This document shows, one piece after another, positions 43,756-53,187 of a stretch of 64,000 bases of DNA (positions are counted from its first letter, which is position 1; each line of letters starts with the position of its first letter). Source of the stretch: an uncultured Ruminiclostridium sp. (lineage in GTDB: Bacteria > Bacillota > Clostridia > Oscillospirales > Ruminococcaceae). Below the pieces are notes generated by a model that was given only the letters and a program-made list of their open reading frames with translations, was not told the DNA's origin and ran no database searches. The stretch covers positions 62,001 through 126,000 of the forward strand of contig CANRFO010000004.1 in NCBI GenBank assembly GCA_947629925.1, given 5' to 3'. A program made the translations under genes and the position numbers.

Positions 43756-46362
43756 ATGAAAAAGGTCAAAGCGATACCTGAGGTAGTGGACAGCGTTGAG
43801 GCGCTGGAAGCAAAGATAGCCCAGGTGAGAGCTGCTCAGGAGCTGTTTGCGGAATATACCCAGGAACAGGTGGACAGGATATTCCGTGCGGCGGCGGTGG
43901 CTGCCAATTCCCAAAGGATAAATCTGGCGAAAATGGCTGTTGAGGAAACGGGAATGGGCGTTGTGGAGGACAAGGTGATAAAAAATCACTACGCCTCCGA
44001 ATATATTTACAACACCTACAAGAATACTCCCACGGTGGGCGTTATAGAAAAGGACGACAGTTTCGGCATCAAAAAGGTGGCGGAGCCTATCGGTCTTGTG
44101 GCGGCGGTAATTCCTACCACTAACCCCACTTCCACCGCTATTTTCAAGGCGCTCATCTGTTTGAAAACGAGAAACGGCATTATTTTCAGCCCTCACCCCA
44201 GAGCAAAGAAATGCACTATTGAGGCGGCTAAGGTGGTTCTTGAGGCGGCTGTCAAGGCAGGCGCTCCCGAGGGGATAATCGGGTGGATAGACGTGCCTTC
44301 CCTTGAGCTTACCACCACGATAATGAAAGAGGCGGATATAATCCTCGCCACAGGCGGTCCGGGAATGGTGAAGTCCGCTTACTCGTCAGGCAAGCCCGCT
44401 CTCGGCGTGGGCGCGGGAAATACTCCCGCAATAATCGACGAAAGCGCAGATATAAGGCTGGCGGTAAACTCCATTATCCATTCAAAGACCTTTGACAACG
44501 GTATGATATGCGCGTCTGAGCAATCTGTTATCGTTTCTTCAAAGATATATGACAGCGTTAAGGCGGAATTCAAGGCGAGAGGCTGTCACTTCCTCACAAA
44601 GAAAGAGATAGACCTGGTGCGCCATACGATGATAATCAACGGTGCGCTGAACAGCAAAATAGTTGGTCAGAAAGCGCCTAAGATAGCGGAGCTTTGCGGA
44701 TTTTCCGTGCCTGAAAGCACGAAGGTCCTGATAGGCGAGGTTGAAAGCGTCGATCTCAGCGAGCCGTTCTCACACGAAAAGCTGTCGCCTGTGTTGGCTA
44801 TGTACAAGGCTAAGAGCTTTGAGGAGGCTATGCAGAAGGCGGAAAGGCTTATCGCTGACGGCGGCTACGGTCACACCGCATCGCTGTATATAAATACTGT
44901 TACTGAGACCGAAAAGACGGACGCTTACTTTGAGAGAATGAAGACCTGCCGTATTCTGGTGAACACTCCTTCCTCACACGGCGGCATAGGCGACCTTTAC
45001 AACTTCAAGCTGCTGCCCTCGCTGACTTTGGGCTGCGGCACCTGGGGCGGAAACTCCGTTTCCGAAAACGTGGGCGTAAAGCACCTGCTGAATGTTAAGA
45101 CTGTCGCTGAGAGGAGAGAGAATATGCTGTGGTTCAGAGCGCCGCAAAAGGTTTACTTCAAGAAAGGCTGTCTGCCTGTTGCTCTCGATGAGCTGGGCAG
45201 CGTTATGGGAAAGAAAAAGGCGTTCCTTGTCACCGACTCTTTCCTGTTCAATAACGGCTTTGCAAAGCCTGTTACAGACAAACTTCACGAAATGGGGATA
45301 CAGTACTCCGCGTTCTCGGACGTTGAGCCTGATCCCACGCTTGACTGCGCTGTAAAGGGCGCAAAGCAGATGGCAAGTTTCCAGCCTGACGTTATCATTG
45401 CGCTGGGCGGCGGTTCGGCTATTGACGCCGCTAAGATAATGTGGGTGCTGTATGAGCATCCCGAAGCGGACTTTGCTGATATGGCGATGAGGTTCATTGA
45501 TATAAGAAAACGTATCTATCCTTTCCCCAAAATGGGCGAAAAGGCGTATTTCGTGGCTATACCCACCTCGGCGGGAACAGGCTCGGAGGTAACTCCCTTT
45601 GCAGTTATCACTGACGGGGCAATAAAATATCCGCTGGCGGACTATGAACTGCTGCCGAATATGGCGATAGTTGACGCCGACCTGATGATGAGTATGCCTA
45701 AGGGGCTGACAAGCGCATCGGGTATCGACGCACTGACTCATGCGCTTGAAGCATACGTTTCGGTAATGGCTACGCCTTTCACTGACGGACTGGCGGAGCA
45801 GGCAGGCAAGTTGATATTTGAAAATCTTCCCTCCTGCTATGAAAACGGGGCAAAAGACCCCAAGGCTATCGAAAATCAGGCTCACGCCTCAACTCTTGCG
45901 GGTATGGCGTTTGCAAACGCTTTCTTGGGCGTATGTCACTCGATGGCGCATAAGCTGGGGGCTTATCACCATATCGCTCACGGTATCGCAAACGCGCTGC
46001 TTATCGAGGACGTTATCCGCTACAACTGCGCTGAAGCTCCTGCAAAAATGGGAACGTTCTCCCAGTACGCTTATCCCAATGCAAAGGCAAAATACGCCGC
46101 TTTCTCAAAGGCTATGGGCTTTGCAGGCAAGAACGACGACGAGAGCGTTGAAAATCTGATAAAGGAAATAGGCAAGCTGAAAAAGAAAATCGGCATAAAG
46201 GCAACTATCAGGGATTACGGCGTTGATGAAAAGGTATTCCTTGAAAAGCTGGACGAGATGACGGAACAGGCGTTCGACGACCAATGCACGGGCGCTAACC
46301 CCAGATACCCGCTTATGGAAGAGATAAAGGCGATGTATCTCAAGGCATATTACGGAAAGTGA
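43756..46362 (+). CDS. adhE: Bifunctional acetaldehyde-CoA/alcohol dehydrogenase
   Basis: Reduces acetyl-CoA to ethanol in two NADH-dependent steps, regenerating NAD+ in fermentation. The start is ATG 43756 (GGAG 8 nt upstream), preferred to GTG 43750. 868 residues: aldehyde dehydrogenase half with VIPTTNPTSTAIFKALI, GVGAGNTPAIID and the catalytic Cys in DNGMICASEQSV (about residue 252), then the iron-dependent alcohol dehydrogenase half with ALGGGSAIDAAK, PTSAGTGSEVTPFAVI, GIDALTHALEAYVS and the iron-binding HSMAHKLGAYHHIAHG. Only 71 nt from metG, so read-through is possible; no Rex-type operator was found in that gap. Confidence 0.96.
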   Translation: MKKVKAIPEVVDSVEALEAKIAQVRAAQELFAEYTQEQVDRIFRAAAVAANSQRINLAKMAVEETGMGVVEDKVIKNHYASEYIYNTYKNTPTVGVIEKDDSFGIKKVAEPIGLVAAVIPTTNPTSTAIFKALICLKTRNGIIFSPHPRAKKCTIEAAKVVLEAAVKAGAPEGIIGWIDVPSLELTTTIMKEADIILATGGPGMVKSAYSSGKPALGVGAGNTPAIIDESADIRLAVNSIIHSKTFDNGMICASEQSVIVSSKIYDSVKAEFKARGCHFLTKKEIDLVRHTMIINGALNSKIVGQKAPKIAELCGFSVPESTKVLIGEVESVDLSEPFSHEKLSPVLAMYKAKSFEEAMQKAERLIADGGYGHTASLYINTVTETEKTDAYFERMKTCRILVNTPSSHGGIGDLYNFKLLPSLTLGCGTWGGNSVSENVGVKHLLNVKTVAERRENMLWFRAPQKVYFKKGCLPVALDELGSVMGKKKAFLVTDSFLFNNGFAKPVTDKLHEMGIQYSAFSDVEPDPTLDCAVKGAKQMASFQPDVIIALGGGSAIDAAKIMWVLYEHPEADFADMAMRFIDIRKRIYPFPKMGEKAYFVAIPTSAGTGSEVTPFAVITDGAIKYPLADYELLPNMAIVDADLMMSMPKGLTSASGIDALTHALEAYVSVMATPFTDGLAEQAGKLIFENLPSCYENGAKDPKAIENQAHASTLAGMAFANAFLGVCHSMAHKLGAYHHIAHGIANALLIEDVIRYNCAEAPAKMGTFSQYAYPNAKAKYAAFSKAMGFAGKNDDESVENLIKEIGKLKKKIGIKATIRDYGVDEKVFLEKLDEMTEQAFDDQCTGANPRYPLMEEIKAMYLKAYYGK

Positions 46363-46373
46363 GGGAATGAGAT

Positions 46374-47123
46374 ATGAAACTGGACAACGTTATTGCGGTG
46401 AGAAAAGACAAGACCGTTTACCGTGACGGGGATATGACCATAAAGGTATTCAACGAAAAATACTCAAAATCCGATATACTCAACGAGGCGCTGAACCTTG
46501 CAAGAGTTGAGGAAACAGGGCTGAACGTTCCCAAGATACACGAGGTCGGCGTAGTCGAGGGAAAGTGGTGCATAGTCACAGATTATATCGAGGGAAAGAC
46601 CCTTGCTAAGTGCTATGAGGAAAATCCCGATATGCTGGAGGATTATCTCAAGCTGTTCGTGGAGATACAAATGGAGATACACAGCAAGAGAAGTCCCCTG
46701 CTCACAAAACTGAAGGACAAAATGGTGAGAAAAATTTCCCTCAGCGGACTGGACGCTACCACAAGATACGAGCTTTCCACAAGGCTGGACGGTATGCCTA
46801 AGCACGTCAAGCTGTGCCACGGAGACTTTATTCCCACAAACATAATCATCAAAAGCGACGGCACGCCGTTCATCATCGACTGGGCGCACGCAACACAAGG
46901 CAACGCCAGCGCTGACGTTGCAAGGACATATTTGCAGTTCCACCTGAAAAACAATGCGGATATGGCGGAAAAATATCTGAATATGTTCTGCCTGATGAGC
47001 GATACGCCCAAGCAGTACGTTCAGCAGTGGATGCCTATCGTTGCCGCCTCGCAGATGGCGAAGGGTAAGGATGAGGAAAGAGAGTTCCTCACAAGATGGG
47101 CAAGCGTGTGTGATTACGAATAA
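46374..47123 (+). CDS. Aminoglycoside/choline-kinase-like phosphotransferase (unknown substrate)
   Basis: 249 residues with the APH/ChoK kinase core: MTIKVFNEKYSKSDILNEALNLA (N-lobe Lys), CIVTDYIEGKTL hinge, catalytic LCHGDFIPTNIII (Brenner motif with Asp and Asn), and the metal-binding IDWAHATQGN. It follows adhE by 11 nt, so it is co-transcribed. The substrate cannot be inferred; such kinases phosphorylate small hydroxyl compounds. Linkage to adhE suggests a metabolic rather than a resistance role. Confidence 0.8.
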   Translation: MKLDNVIAVRKDKTVYRDGDMTIKVFNEKYSKSDILNEALNLARVEETGLNVPKIHEVGVVEGKWCIVTDYIEGKTLAKCYEENPDMLEDYLKLFVEIQMEIHSKRSPLLTKLKDKMVRKISLSGLDATTRYELSTRLDGMPKHVKLCHGDFIPTNIIIKSDGTPFIIDWAHATQGNASADVARTYLQFHLKNNADMAEKYLNMFCLMSDTPKQYVQQWMPIVAASQMAKGKDEEREFLTRWASVCDYE

Positions 47124-47256
47124 CAGGATTTCTTTAACGGGCAGCTGATACAGGTATTTTCTTCAGCGGCTTATGAGAAATCAAAAATAGGGGGAAACGG
47201 ACGTTGATCCGATCTCCTATTATCGAACAGCCAATACCAAAGCGCGGACTTTATAC

Positions 47257-47295
47257 ACGCAAAAGCAGACTTTTCGGTCTGCTTTTGCTGTTTTA
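47257..47295 (+). terminator. Terminator of the adhE transcript
   Basis: GCAAAAGCAGAC (47259-47270) pairs with GTCTGCTTTTGC (47277-47288), then TGTTTT. Confidence 0.8.
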
Positions 47296-47337
47296 TGCGA
47301 GCTGTCAGACAGGTTATTGTTATGTTTACTTATTTGA

Positions 47338-47366
47338 TTGACAAACGCTTTATTTTATGATACCAT
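47338..47366 (+). promoter_or_regulatory. Promoter of the metF-metH operon
   Basis: TTGACA (47338-47343), 17 nt, TACCAT (47361-47366). The leader would be only about 25 nt, so there is no room for an S-box. Confidence 0.65.
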
Positions 47367-47395
47367 AAGCATAAATAATGCAAACGGAGAAAAAT

Positions 47396-48265
47396 ATGAG
47401 AATAGACGACATTCTAAAAAGAAAACGTACGCTTTCATTTGAAGTGTTTCCTCCCAAAAAAGAGGATCAGAGCGAAAAAGACGCTCTTTTCAAGACGATA
47501 GACAGCCTGAGAGAGCTTGATCCCGATTTTATCAGCGTGACATACGGCGCCGGAGGCGGCAACGCAAGAGGCGCGGTTGAAATAGCGGGGCATATAAAAT
47601 CAGTCGGGACAGAGCCGCTGGCGCATATAACGGGCGGTCCGTCATCACCTGAGGACATTGACACAGTAACGGCGGCGCTGGAGAAGCTGGGCGTTGAAAA
47701 TATTCTGGCGCTGAGAGGCGATCGTCCTAAAGACTACTCCGACCTGTACTGCAAATACTTTATGCACGCCACAGACCTTATGGATTACATAGGGGGAAAA
47801 TTTTGCATTGGAGCGGCCTGCTATCCTGAAGGGCACTCGGAATGCAGAACACTGAAGGAAGATCTTATAAACCTGAAAAAGAAGCAGGACAGCGGAGCTT
47901 CATTCCTTATCACACAGATATTTTACGACAACTCGTACTACTACCGTCTTGTGAACGAGGCGGTAAAAGAAGGGATAACCGTTCCCATAATACCCGGCAT
48001 AATGCCTTTGGTAAACGCAAAAAATATCGGACGTATAAAGTCTATGTGCGGCAGCACGATACCTCTTGATTTCAGAAATATGATAGAAACTTATTCGGAA
48101 AATCCTGCGGTAATGAAAGAAATAGGGCTGAATTACGCGGTGTATCAGATAATCGACCTTATCGCAAAGGGCGCGCCGGGCATTCACCTATATATAATGA
48201 ACCGCGCAGATACCGCAAAGGAAATATACGGACGGCTGAAAGGTGTTTTCAATGAACTTTTCTGA
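47396..48265 (+). CDS. metF: 5,10-methylenetetrahydrofolate reductase
   Basis: Makes 5-methyl-THF, the methyl donor for MetH encoded two genes on. The start is ATG 47396 after ACGGAGAAAAAT, giving 289 residues. Motifs: LSFEVFPPKKEDQ, DFISVTYGAGG, ALRGDRPKD, QIFYDNSYYYRLVNEA and GIMPLVN. Overlaps the next gene by 14 nt. Confidence 0.95.
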   Translation: MRIDDILKRKRTLSFEVFPPKKEDQSEKDALFKTIDSLRELDPDFISVTYGAGGGNARGAVEIAGHIKSVGTEPLAHITGGPSSPEDIDTVTAALEKLGVENILALRGDRPKDYSDLYCKYFMHATDLMDYIGGKFCIGAACYPEGHSECRTLKEDLINLKKKQDSGASFLITQIFYDNSYYYRLVNEAVKEGITVPIIPGIMPLVNAKNIGRIKSMCGSTIPLDFRNMIETYSENPAVMKEIGLNYAVYQIIDLIAKGAPGIHLYIMNRADTAKEIYGRLKGVFNELF

Positions 48266-48869
48266 GCTTAAACCAAGCGTTTACAATTATCTGGGTTTTC
48301 GCAGCGTCGAACCGTCTGAAGAAACAGACGAGCTTATTATGTCCTGTCTTGCGCAGCTTGAAAAAGCAGCGCAGTTCAACTACTTGTACAAGGTTCCCGA
48401 CACTATTCCCGACTTTTTGCAGAAAAAACCGTACAGCGACTTTTTAAGCGGGACAAAAGGCGTGATCCTTTGCGTTACGACTATCGGCGCCGAAGTCGAC
48501 AGGACGATACACAGGCTGATGCGCACCGATATGACAAAAGGAGTGGTTTTTGACGCCTGCGCCAACGCTTACCTTGAGGCTAAAGCGGACGAATTTGAAA
48601 AAAAGCTGGGAGATGATCTGACTTACCGCTTCTGCCCCGGTTACGGCGGAAGTTCGGTCGATGACCTGAAATATATTTTTCAGCTTCTAAGACCTGAAAA
48701 AATAGGCGTTACGCTGAACGAGAACAACTTTATGCTCCCTGCCAAGTCAATGGCGGGAATAATAGGAATAGGAAAAAATGTTAAGAAAAGCTGTGAAGGC
48801 TGCTTTATGCTTCCTCACTGCGAATACAGAAAGGAGGGAAAACGATGCTACAAGCAGGACAAAACGTAA
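48252..48869 (+). CDS. Stand-alone MetH activation-domain-like protein
   Basis: The start is ATG 48252 (MNFSELKPSVYNYLGF) with AAAGGTG upstream, giving 205 residues. The pattern YLGFRSVEPSEETDELI, LSGTKGVILCVTTIGAEVDR, RFCPGYGGSSVDDLKYIFQLLRPEKIGVTLNENNFMLPAKSMAGIIGIG matches the SAM-binding reactivation domain that is fused to the C-terminus of classical MetH. A Cys-rich tail (CEGCFMLPHCEYR) could bind a metal or cluster. The MetH encoded next lacks this domain, so the two together make a complete split enzyme. Confidence 0.88.
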   Translation: MNFSELKPSVYNYLGFRSVEPSEETDELIMSCLAQLEKAAQFNYLYKVPDTIPDFLQKKPYSDFLSGTKGVILCVTTIGAEVDRTIHRLMRTDMTKGVVFDACANAYLEAKADEFEKKLGDDLTYRFCPGYGGSSVDDLKYIFQLLRPEKIGVTLNENNFMLPAKSMAGIIGIGKNVKKSCEGCFMLPHCEYRKEGKRCYKQDKT

Positions 48870-51190
48870 TAGTTTTTGACGGCGGGTTCGGAAGCGAGCT
48901 TGAACGCAGAGGACTTTACGGAATACCTGAGGACCTTAATATAACCGCATCTGAAGAAATAAAGGAAATACACCGCGCTTATTCCTGCGCTGATATTGCC
49001 ACTGCCAATACTTTCGGGCTGAACCGCATAAAATATCACGGCGCATTTTCCATTGAGCAGATAGCAAAACAGGCGGTCGAAAACGCAAGGGCTTCAGGGA
49101 AAAAAGTCTTTGTTGACATAGGTCCTACTGGTGCTATGATGGAACCGTTGGGAACGCTCACTTTTGACAAAGCTTATGAAGCCTTTGCCGAAATCGCCGA
49201 TATTACAAATGATATTGCGGACGGGTACATTGTTGAGACCTTCGCAGACCTTTATGAGATAAAGGCTTGCATTCTGGCGCTTAAAGAACATTCGGACAAG
49301 CCTGTGTATGCTACCATGACCTTTGACGCTACCGAAAGGACTCTTACAGGTTCTACACCTGAGATCGTGGCAAATACGCTGTCAGGGCTTGGAGTCGATG
49401 CACTGGGGGTAAACTGCTCGCTGGGTCCTAAGGAGCTTTTGCCTGTTGTGGAAAGGCTCCTTAAGGCTTCGGATAAACCTGTAATCGTACAGCCGAACCG
49501 CGGACTGCCGATACTTGAAAACGGAAAAACAGTTTACAAGCTCGGTATAGACGAATTTGAAGAATATACAGAAAAGATGCTCGATATGGGCGTCAGCATA
49601 ATAGGTGGCTGCTGCGGCACTACGCCTGAGTTCATACAGCGTATTTCCCGCTTTTCGGGAAGAAAGGTGAACAGACCTGTAATTATTCCGAAAACGGTAA
49701 TAAATTCCCCTACCGTACTCACCGAGATTGACGGAGTAAAAATTTGCGGGGAAAGACTTAATCCGACGGGGAAAAAGGCGCTGAAGGAAGCGCTTATCAA
49801 TGAAAATTATGACTATCTCACCGATGAAGCGATAAAGCAGCAGGAAGCGGGAGCGGATCTTCTTGACGTAAACGTGGGATTGCCTCAGCTCGATGAGAAA
49901 AAAGTAATGCCCGAAGTAGTGAGAAAAATTCAGGAATACACCGATCTGCCGCTTCAGATTGATTCCTCCGACCCTGCCGCTATTGAAGCGGGCGTCCGCA
50001 ATTACAACGGTATACCGCTTATAAACAGTGTGAACGGTGAAGAAGAAGTGATGGCAAGGATCTTCCCTATCGCAAAAAAATACGGTGCGGTCGTGCTGGG
50101 GCTTGCCATGGACAAGAACGGAGTTCCGCGCACGGCGGAAAAACGATTTGAAATAGCTGAAAAAATCGTTTCCCGTGCCGCAGATTTCGGTATCCCGAAG
50201 CACAAGGTCATGATAGACACGCTGGTAGTCACCGCTTCGGCTGAACAGGCTCTGGTCAGGGAAACGCTGGAAGCACTGAGGCTTGTGAAAACGCTGGGAG
50301 TAAAAACAGCGCTGGGAGTGTCAAACGTGTCCTTCGGGCTTCCGAACAGACCGCTTCTTAACAGGACTTTTCTCTCAATGGCGATGACCTGCGGGCTGAA
50401 TATGCCTATAATGAATCCCCTTGACGGAGAGATGGTCGGAGCGGTCAGGGCTCATGCCGTACTGTCTGGAGAGGACGAAAATTCTGAAAAATATATTGAA
50501 GCTTATAAGGACTATAATTCTGCTGTAAATTCTTCCGCACCCGCCGCTGCAAAGAAGGAGGAAAAAACAGCCTCAACGCTGTACGACTGCGTGAAGCAGG
50601 GGCTTAAAAATCATGCTGAGGAGCTTTGCGAAAAAGAGCTTGCCGTAAATGAACCTATGTATGTTGTGAATGAAGTGCTTATAAAAGCTCTTGAAGAGGT
50701 AGGAGACCTTTATGAAAGCGGAAAGCTCTTTCTTCCTCAGCTGGTCGCTTCCGCCGAAGCCGCAAAGCTTGCGTTCGCCGTGATAGGAAAATATCTGCCG
50801 AAGGACGCCGAGCCAAAAGGAAAAGTTGTGCTTGCAACGGTCAAAGGAGATGTTCACGATATAGGAAAAAATATTGTGAAAGTTGTGCTTCAGTCCTACG
50901 GATATACCGTCATCGATCTGGGAAAGGACGTTCCCGTTCAAAAGGTGGTTGAGGCTTGCAAGGAACATGATCCTGTCGCTGTCGGACTTTCAGCGCTCAT
51001 GACTACAACCGTCAAGGGAATGGAAGAGACGATAGCTGCGCTCAGAGCAGAAAACTGCAAAGCGAAGATCTTTGTCGGAGGAGCGGTGCTGAACGCCGAG
51101 ACCGCAAAGAAAATAAACGCCGACTACTACACAAAAGACGCGCTGGGATTTGCAAAGCTGCTTGACGAGCTTTTTCCCGCGAACAAATGA
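48845..51190 (+). CDS. metH: Cobalamin-dependent methionine synthase, lacking the activation domain
   Basis: 781 residues, ATG 48845 after GGAGGGAAAACG. Domains in order: homocysteine-binding S-methyltransferase (about 1-290, with zinc ligands near GVNCSLGP and IIGGCCGTTPEFI), pterin/methyl-THF-binding domain (about 300-560, GERLNPTGKKALK, QIDSSDPAAIEAG), cobalamin-binding cap and B12 domain (about 580-781, GDVHDIGKNIV with the cobalt-ligand His). It ends after the B12 domain. The preceding gene supplies the reactivation module. Depends on B12 uptake; a riboswitch-controlled uptake gene pair lies 1 kb downstream. Confidence 0.95.
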   Translation: MLQAGQNVIVFDGGFGSELERRGLYGIPEDLNITASEEIKEIHRAYSCADIATANTFGLNRIKYHGAFSIEQIAKQAVENARASGKKVFVDIGPTGAMMEPLGTLTFDKAYEAFAEIADITNDIADGYIVETFADLYEIKACILALKEHSDKPVYATMTFDATERTLTGSTPEIVANTLSGLGVDALGVNCSLGPKELLPVVERLLKASDKPVIVQPNRGLPILENGKTVYKLGIDEFEEYTEKMLDMGVSIIGGCCGTTPEFIQRISRFSGRKVNRPVIIPKTVINSPTVLTEIDGVKICGERLNPTGKKALKEALINENYDYLTDEAIKQQEAGADLLDVNVGLPQLDEKKVMPEVVRKIQEYTDLPLQIDSSDPAAIEAGVRNYNGIPLINSVNGEEEVMARIFPIAKKYGAVVLGLAMDKNGVPRTAEKRFEIAEKIVSRAADFGIPKHKVMIDTLVVTASAEQALVRETLEALRLVKTLGVKTALGVSNVSFGLPNRPLLNRTFLSMAMTCGLNMPIMNPLDGEMVGAVRAHAVLSGEDENSEKYIEAYKDYNSAVNSSAPAAAKKEEKTASTLYDCVKQGLKNHAEELCEKELAVNEPMYVVNEVLIKALEEVGDLYESGKLFLPQLVASAEAAKLAFAVIGKYLPKDAEPKGKVVLATVKGDVHDIGKNIVKVVLQSYGYTVIDLGKDVPVQKVVEACKEHDPVAVGLSALMTTTVKGMEETIAALRAENCKAKIFVGGAVLNAETAKKINADYYTKDALGFAKLLDELFPANK

Positions 51191-51205
51191 GCAGAGGATA
51201 ATAAA

Positions 51206-51916
51206 ATGAAAATAAAATACATACTTTTCGACCTGGACGGAACGCTTCTTCCTATGGATCAGGATGTGTTCACAAAAGCTTATTTTAAGCTGCTTTGCCA
51301 GAAAGCCGCTCCATACGGATACGAGCCGAAAAAGCTTATTGATACAGTTTGGGCAGGGACTGCCGCAATGGTAAAAAACGACGGAAGAGTTACAAATGAA
51401 ACAGCTTTCTGGGAAAAATTCTCCGAAGTATACGGCAGCGAAAAACTGGCGGACAAGTCGATATTCGATGATTTTTACGCTAATGAGTTTTCAGGCGCAA
51501 AAGATTCCTGCGGGTTCAATGAAAAAGCGGCGCAGACTGTTCATGCGCTTAAAAAAGCGGGATATACGACTGTTCTTGCAACAAATCCGATATTTCCGTC
51601 AACAGCAACGCAAGCGCGCATACGCTGGGTGGGACTTGAACCGTCGGATTTCCTGTTCTGTACTTCCTATGAAAATATCTCGCACTGCAAGCCTAATCCT
51701 GAATATTACAAAGATATTCTGAAGCGGCTTGACGCAAAAGCCGAAGAATGTCTTATGGTGGGAAACGACGTTTCGGAGGACATGATCGCAAATACGCTGG
51801 GATTTAACGTCTTTCTGCTTACGGACTGCATGATAAACAAGGAAAACAAGGATATTTCCATATACCCTAACGGCGGATTTGACGAGCTGAACAAATACAT
51901 AAAGTCAATGGAATAA
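51206..51916 (+). CDS. HAD-superfamily hydrolase (phosphatase)
   Basis: 236 residues. HAD motif I YILFDLDGTLLP (residues of about 5-16), motif II in TTVLATNPIF, motif III Lys in ISHCKPNPEYY, motif IV LMVGNDVSEDMIA. A helical cap of about 80 residues follows motif I (subclass C1). The substrate is unknown. 15 nt after metH, co-transcribed with the metF operon. Confidence 0.88.
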   Translation: MKIKYILFDLDGTLLPMDQDVFTKAYFKLLCQKAAPYGYEPKKLIDTVWAGTAAMVKNDGRVTNETAFWEKFSEVYGSEKLADKSIFDDFYANEFSGAKDSCGFNEKAAQTVHALKKAGYTTVLATNPIFPSTATQARIRWVGLEPSDFLFCTSYENISHCKPNPEYYKDILKRLDAKAEECLMVGNDVSEDMIANTLGFNVFLLTDCMINKENKDISIYPNGGFDELNKYIKSME

Positions 51917-51919
51917 AAC

Positions 51920-51955
51920 AGCAAAAGCAGGAGTTACCTCCTGCTTTTTGCATAT
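51920..51955. terminator. Bidirectional terminator between the metF-metH and B12-uptake operons
   Basis: GCAAAAGCAGGAG (51921-51933) pairs with CTCCTGCTTTTTGC (51938-51951), serving both convergent transcripts. Confidence 0.8.
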
Positions 51956-51973
51956 TGTTGACTATTATGCGCT

Positions 51974-52678
51974 TTATTTTTCAAAGGCGCTGTGTGCTGC
52001 GGAAAATACGCGCTTTAAGGGATAAAACAGGACGAAAACACTGACCGACGCGCAGATCGTCTGCGGGAGCATGGCAAGGAAACCTGTGTAAAAATACGCA
52101 ACGGCTACATCGGCGGAATATCCCAAGAAAAGCGGCGATATGATGTCATCAAGCAGTGTGAAGCCGACTGTGCAAAACGAAGCAAGAGCGGTCACGGCGG
52201 CTATTTCCCTTCCCTGCCTGCCTTTTTCTGCAATAAGAAGGACGACGTAAAAAATGAGTATGGCTATGGTTATTGCAAAAAGGATCCACAGCATTACAGA
52301 AACCTTATGCTTATATACGGCGCTTATCGGAAGCCCTGCAAAGGCAAAATAAGCGCACAGCGAAGCAAGCACCGCAAGCAGGGCTGGACAAAGCCAGCGC
52401 GGACAGCCGTGCTTCCCCGCGAAGCCGAAAACCGCCGCAAACGCGGTGTAATAAACAAGGTAAAGCACTACCACATTAGGCATAAAGCCAAACAGCAGAC
52501 AGCGAAGCAGCGAAAATGCCACCGCCGTAAGCACTCCGCAGCGGGTCCCGTAAACATAACAAAAACAGAGGAAAAACACGGTCACAAGCTCTATGCCCGA
52601 TACGAAGCTGAAGGCGTACTGCACCGCTGTGAGGAGAGCGGTCATGACCGCACATACGGCAATTTCAGCAGCTTTCAT
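51974..52678 (-). CDS. ECF-transporter S-component-like membrane protein (predicted cobalamin uptake)
   Basis: The start is ATG 52678, one base after the upstream stop, giving 234 residues; weak ribosome site, so translation is coupled. Six or so TM helices with the S-component style MKAAEIAVCAVMTALLTAVQYAFSFVSGIELVTVFFL at the N-terminus. It has no ATPase or EcfT partner here and would use a shared energizing module. The cobalamin riboswitch and neighbouring MetH point to vitamin B12 as substrate; this is inference from context. Confidence 0.72.
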   Translation of the reverse strand: MKAAEIAVCAVMTALLTAVQYAFSFVSGIELVTVFFLCFCYVYGTRCGVLTAVAFSLLRCLLFGFMPNVVVLYLVYYTAFAAVFGFAGKHGCPRWLCPALLAVLASLCAYFAFAGLPISAVYKHKVSVMLWILFAITIAILIFYVVLLIAEKGRQGREIAAVTALASFCTVGFTLLDDIISPLFLGYSADVAVAYFYTGFLAMLPQTICASVSVFVLFYPLKRVFSAAHSAFEK

Positions 52679-52679
52679 C

Positions 52680-53138
52680 TTAATATGACTCAACTGTTAA
52701 AACATAGATCTCGCCTTCTACCATCACAAGTCCTGAAATGCCGTAAGAGGCGGAAGCGCAGGTTTTTCCGTTATAATCGTATGTACCGTATTCGGAGTTT
52801 GAATATTCTGCGCCTTCATACTCTCCGAGAGTGGTATATACCGCCCAGTATTCATTCTGACTTTCATCTGCGGTATAGCCGTTCACTGAAGTGAGATAAA
52901 AACCGTACTCGCTTTCGGAACCGTCATAGGTGAGAAGTCCTGATTCCTGAAGAGATCTCATGGCTTCCTCAAGGCTTCCGCCTGTAGACTGCGCTTCGAT
53001 CACAACAAGCTTATCCGAAGCCCCTAAGACCGACGCGCCTGAAGCGTTATCGGTATCGGCTGCGTCTGAGCATGATGTAAACGTCAGGGCAACTATTGTA
53101 AAAAATGCAAGAAAAAGCGCTGTAAATTTTGTTTTCAT
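52680..53138 (-). CDS. DUF4430 lipoprotein (predicted cobalamin-binding)
   Basis: 152 residues: signal peptide and lipobox TFTSC (Cys 23), a short Asp/Ala linker, then a DUF4430-like domain (SLEEAMRSLQESGLLTYDGSESEYGFYLTSVNGYTADESQNEYWAVYTT, ending GISGLVMVEGEIYVLTVES). This fold is related to the C-terminal domain of intrinsic factor/transcobalamin. Placed behind a cobalamin riboswitch and directly before an S-component-like gene, it probably captures B12 outside the membrane. Confidence 0.82.
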   Translation of the reverse strand: MKTKFTALFLAFFTIVALTFTSCSDAADTDNASGASVLGASDKLVVIEAQSTGGSLEEAMRSLQESGLLTYDGSESEYGFYLTSVNGYTADESQNEYWAVYTTLGEYEGAEYSNSEYGTYDYNGKTCASASYGISGLVMVEGEIYVLTVESY

Positions 53139-53162
53139 ATAAGTTTCTCCTTTCCAAATAAA

Positions 53163-53187
53163 AACTGCGTGCCTCTCGGGTACGCAG
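53163..53187 (-). terminator. Second terminator of the cobalamin leader
   Basis: On the reverse strand CTGCGT and ACGCAG enclose ACCCGAGAGGC, followed by TTTTTATTT. Confidence 0.65.

Noticed and set aside
47124..47395. SAM riboswitch before metF
   Set aside because: The promoter lies only about 30 nt before the start codon, and the upstream hairpin is the adhE terminator.
52307..52894. 195-residue Arg/Lys-rich frame opposite the S-component gene
   Set aside because: Antisense shadow; composition reflects the complementary hydrophobic codons.
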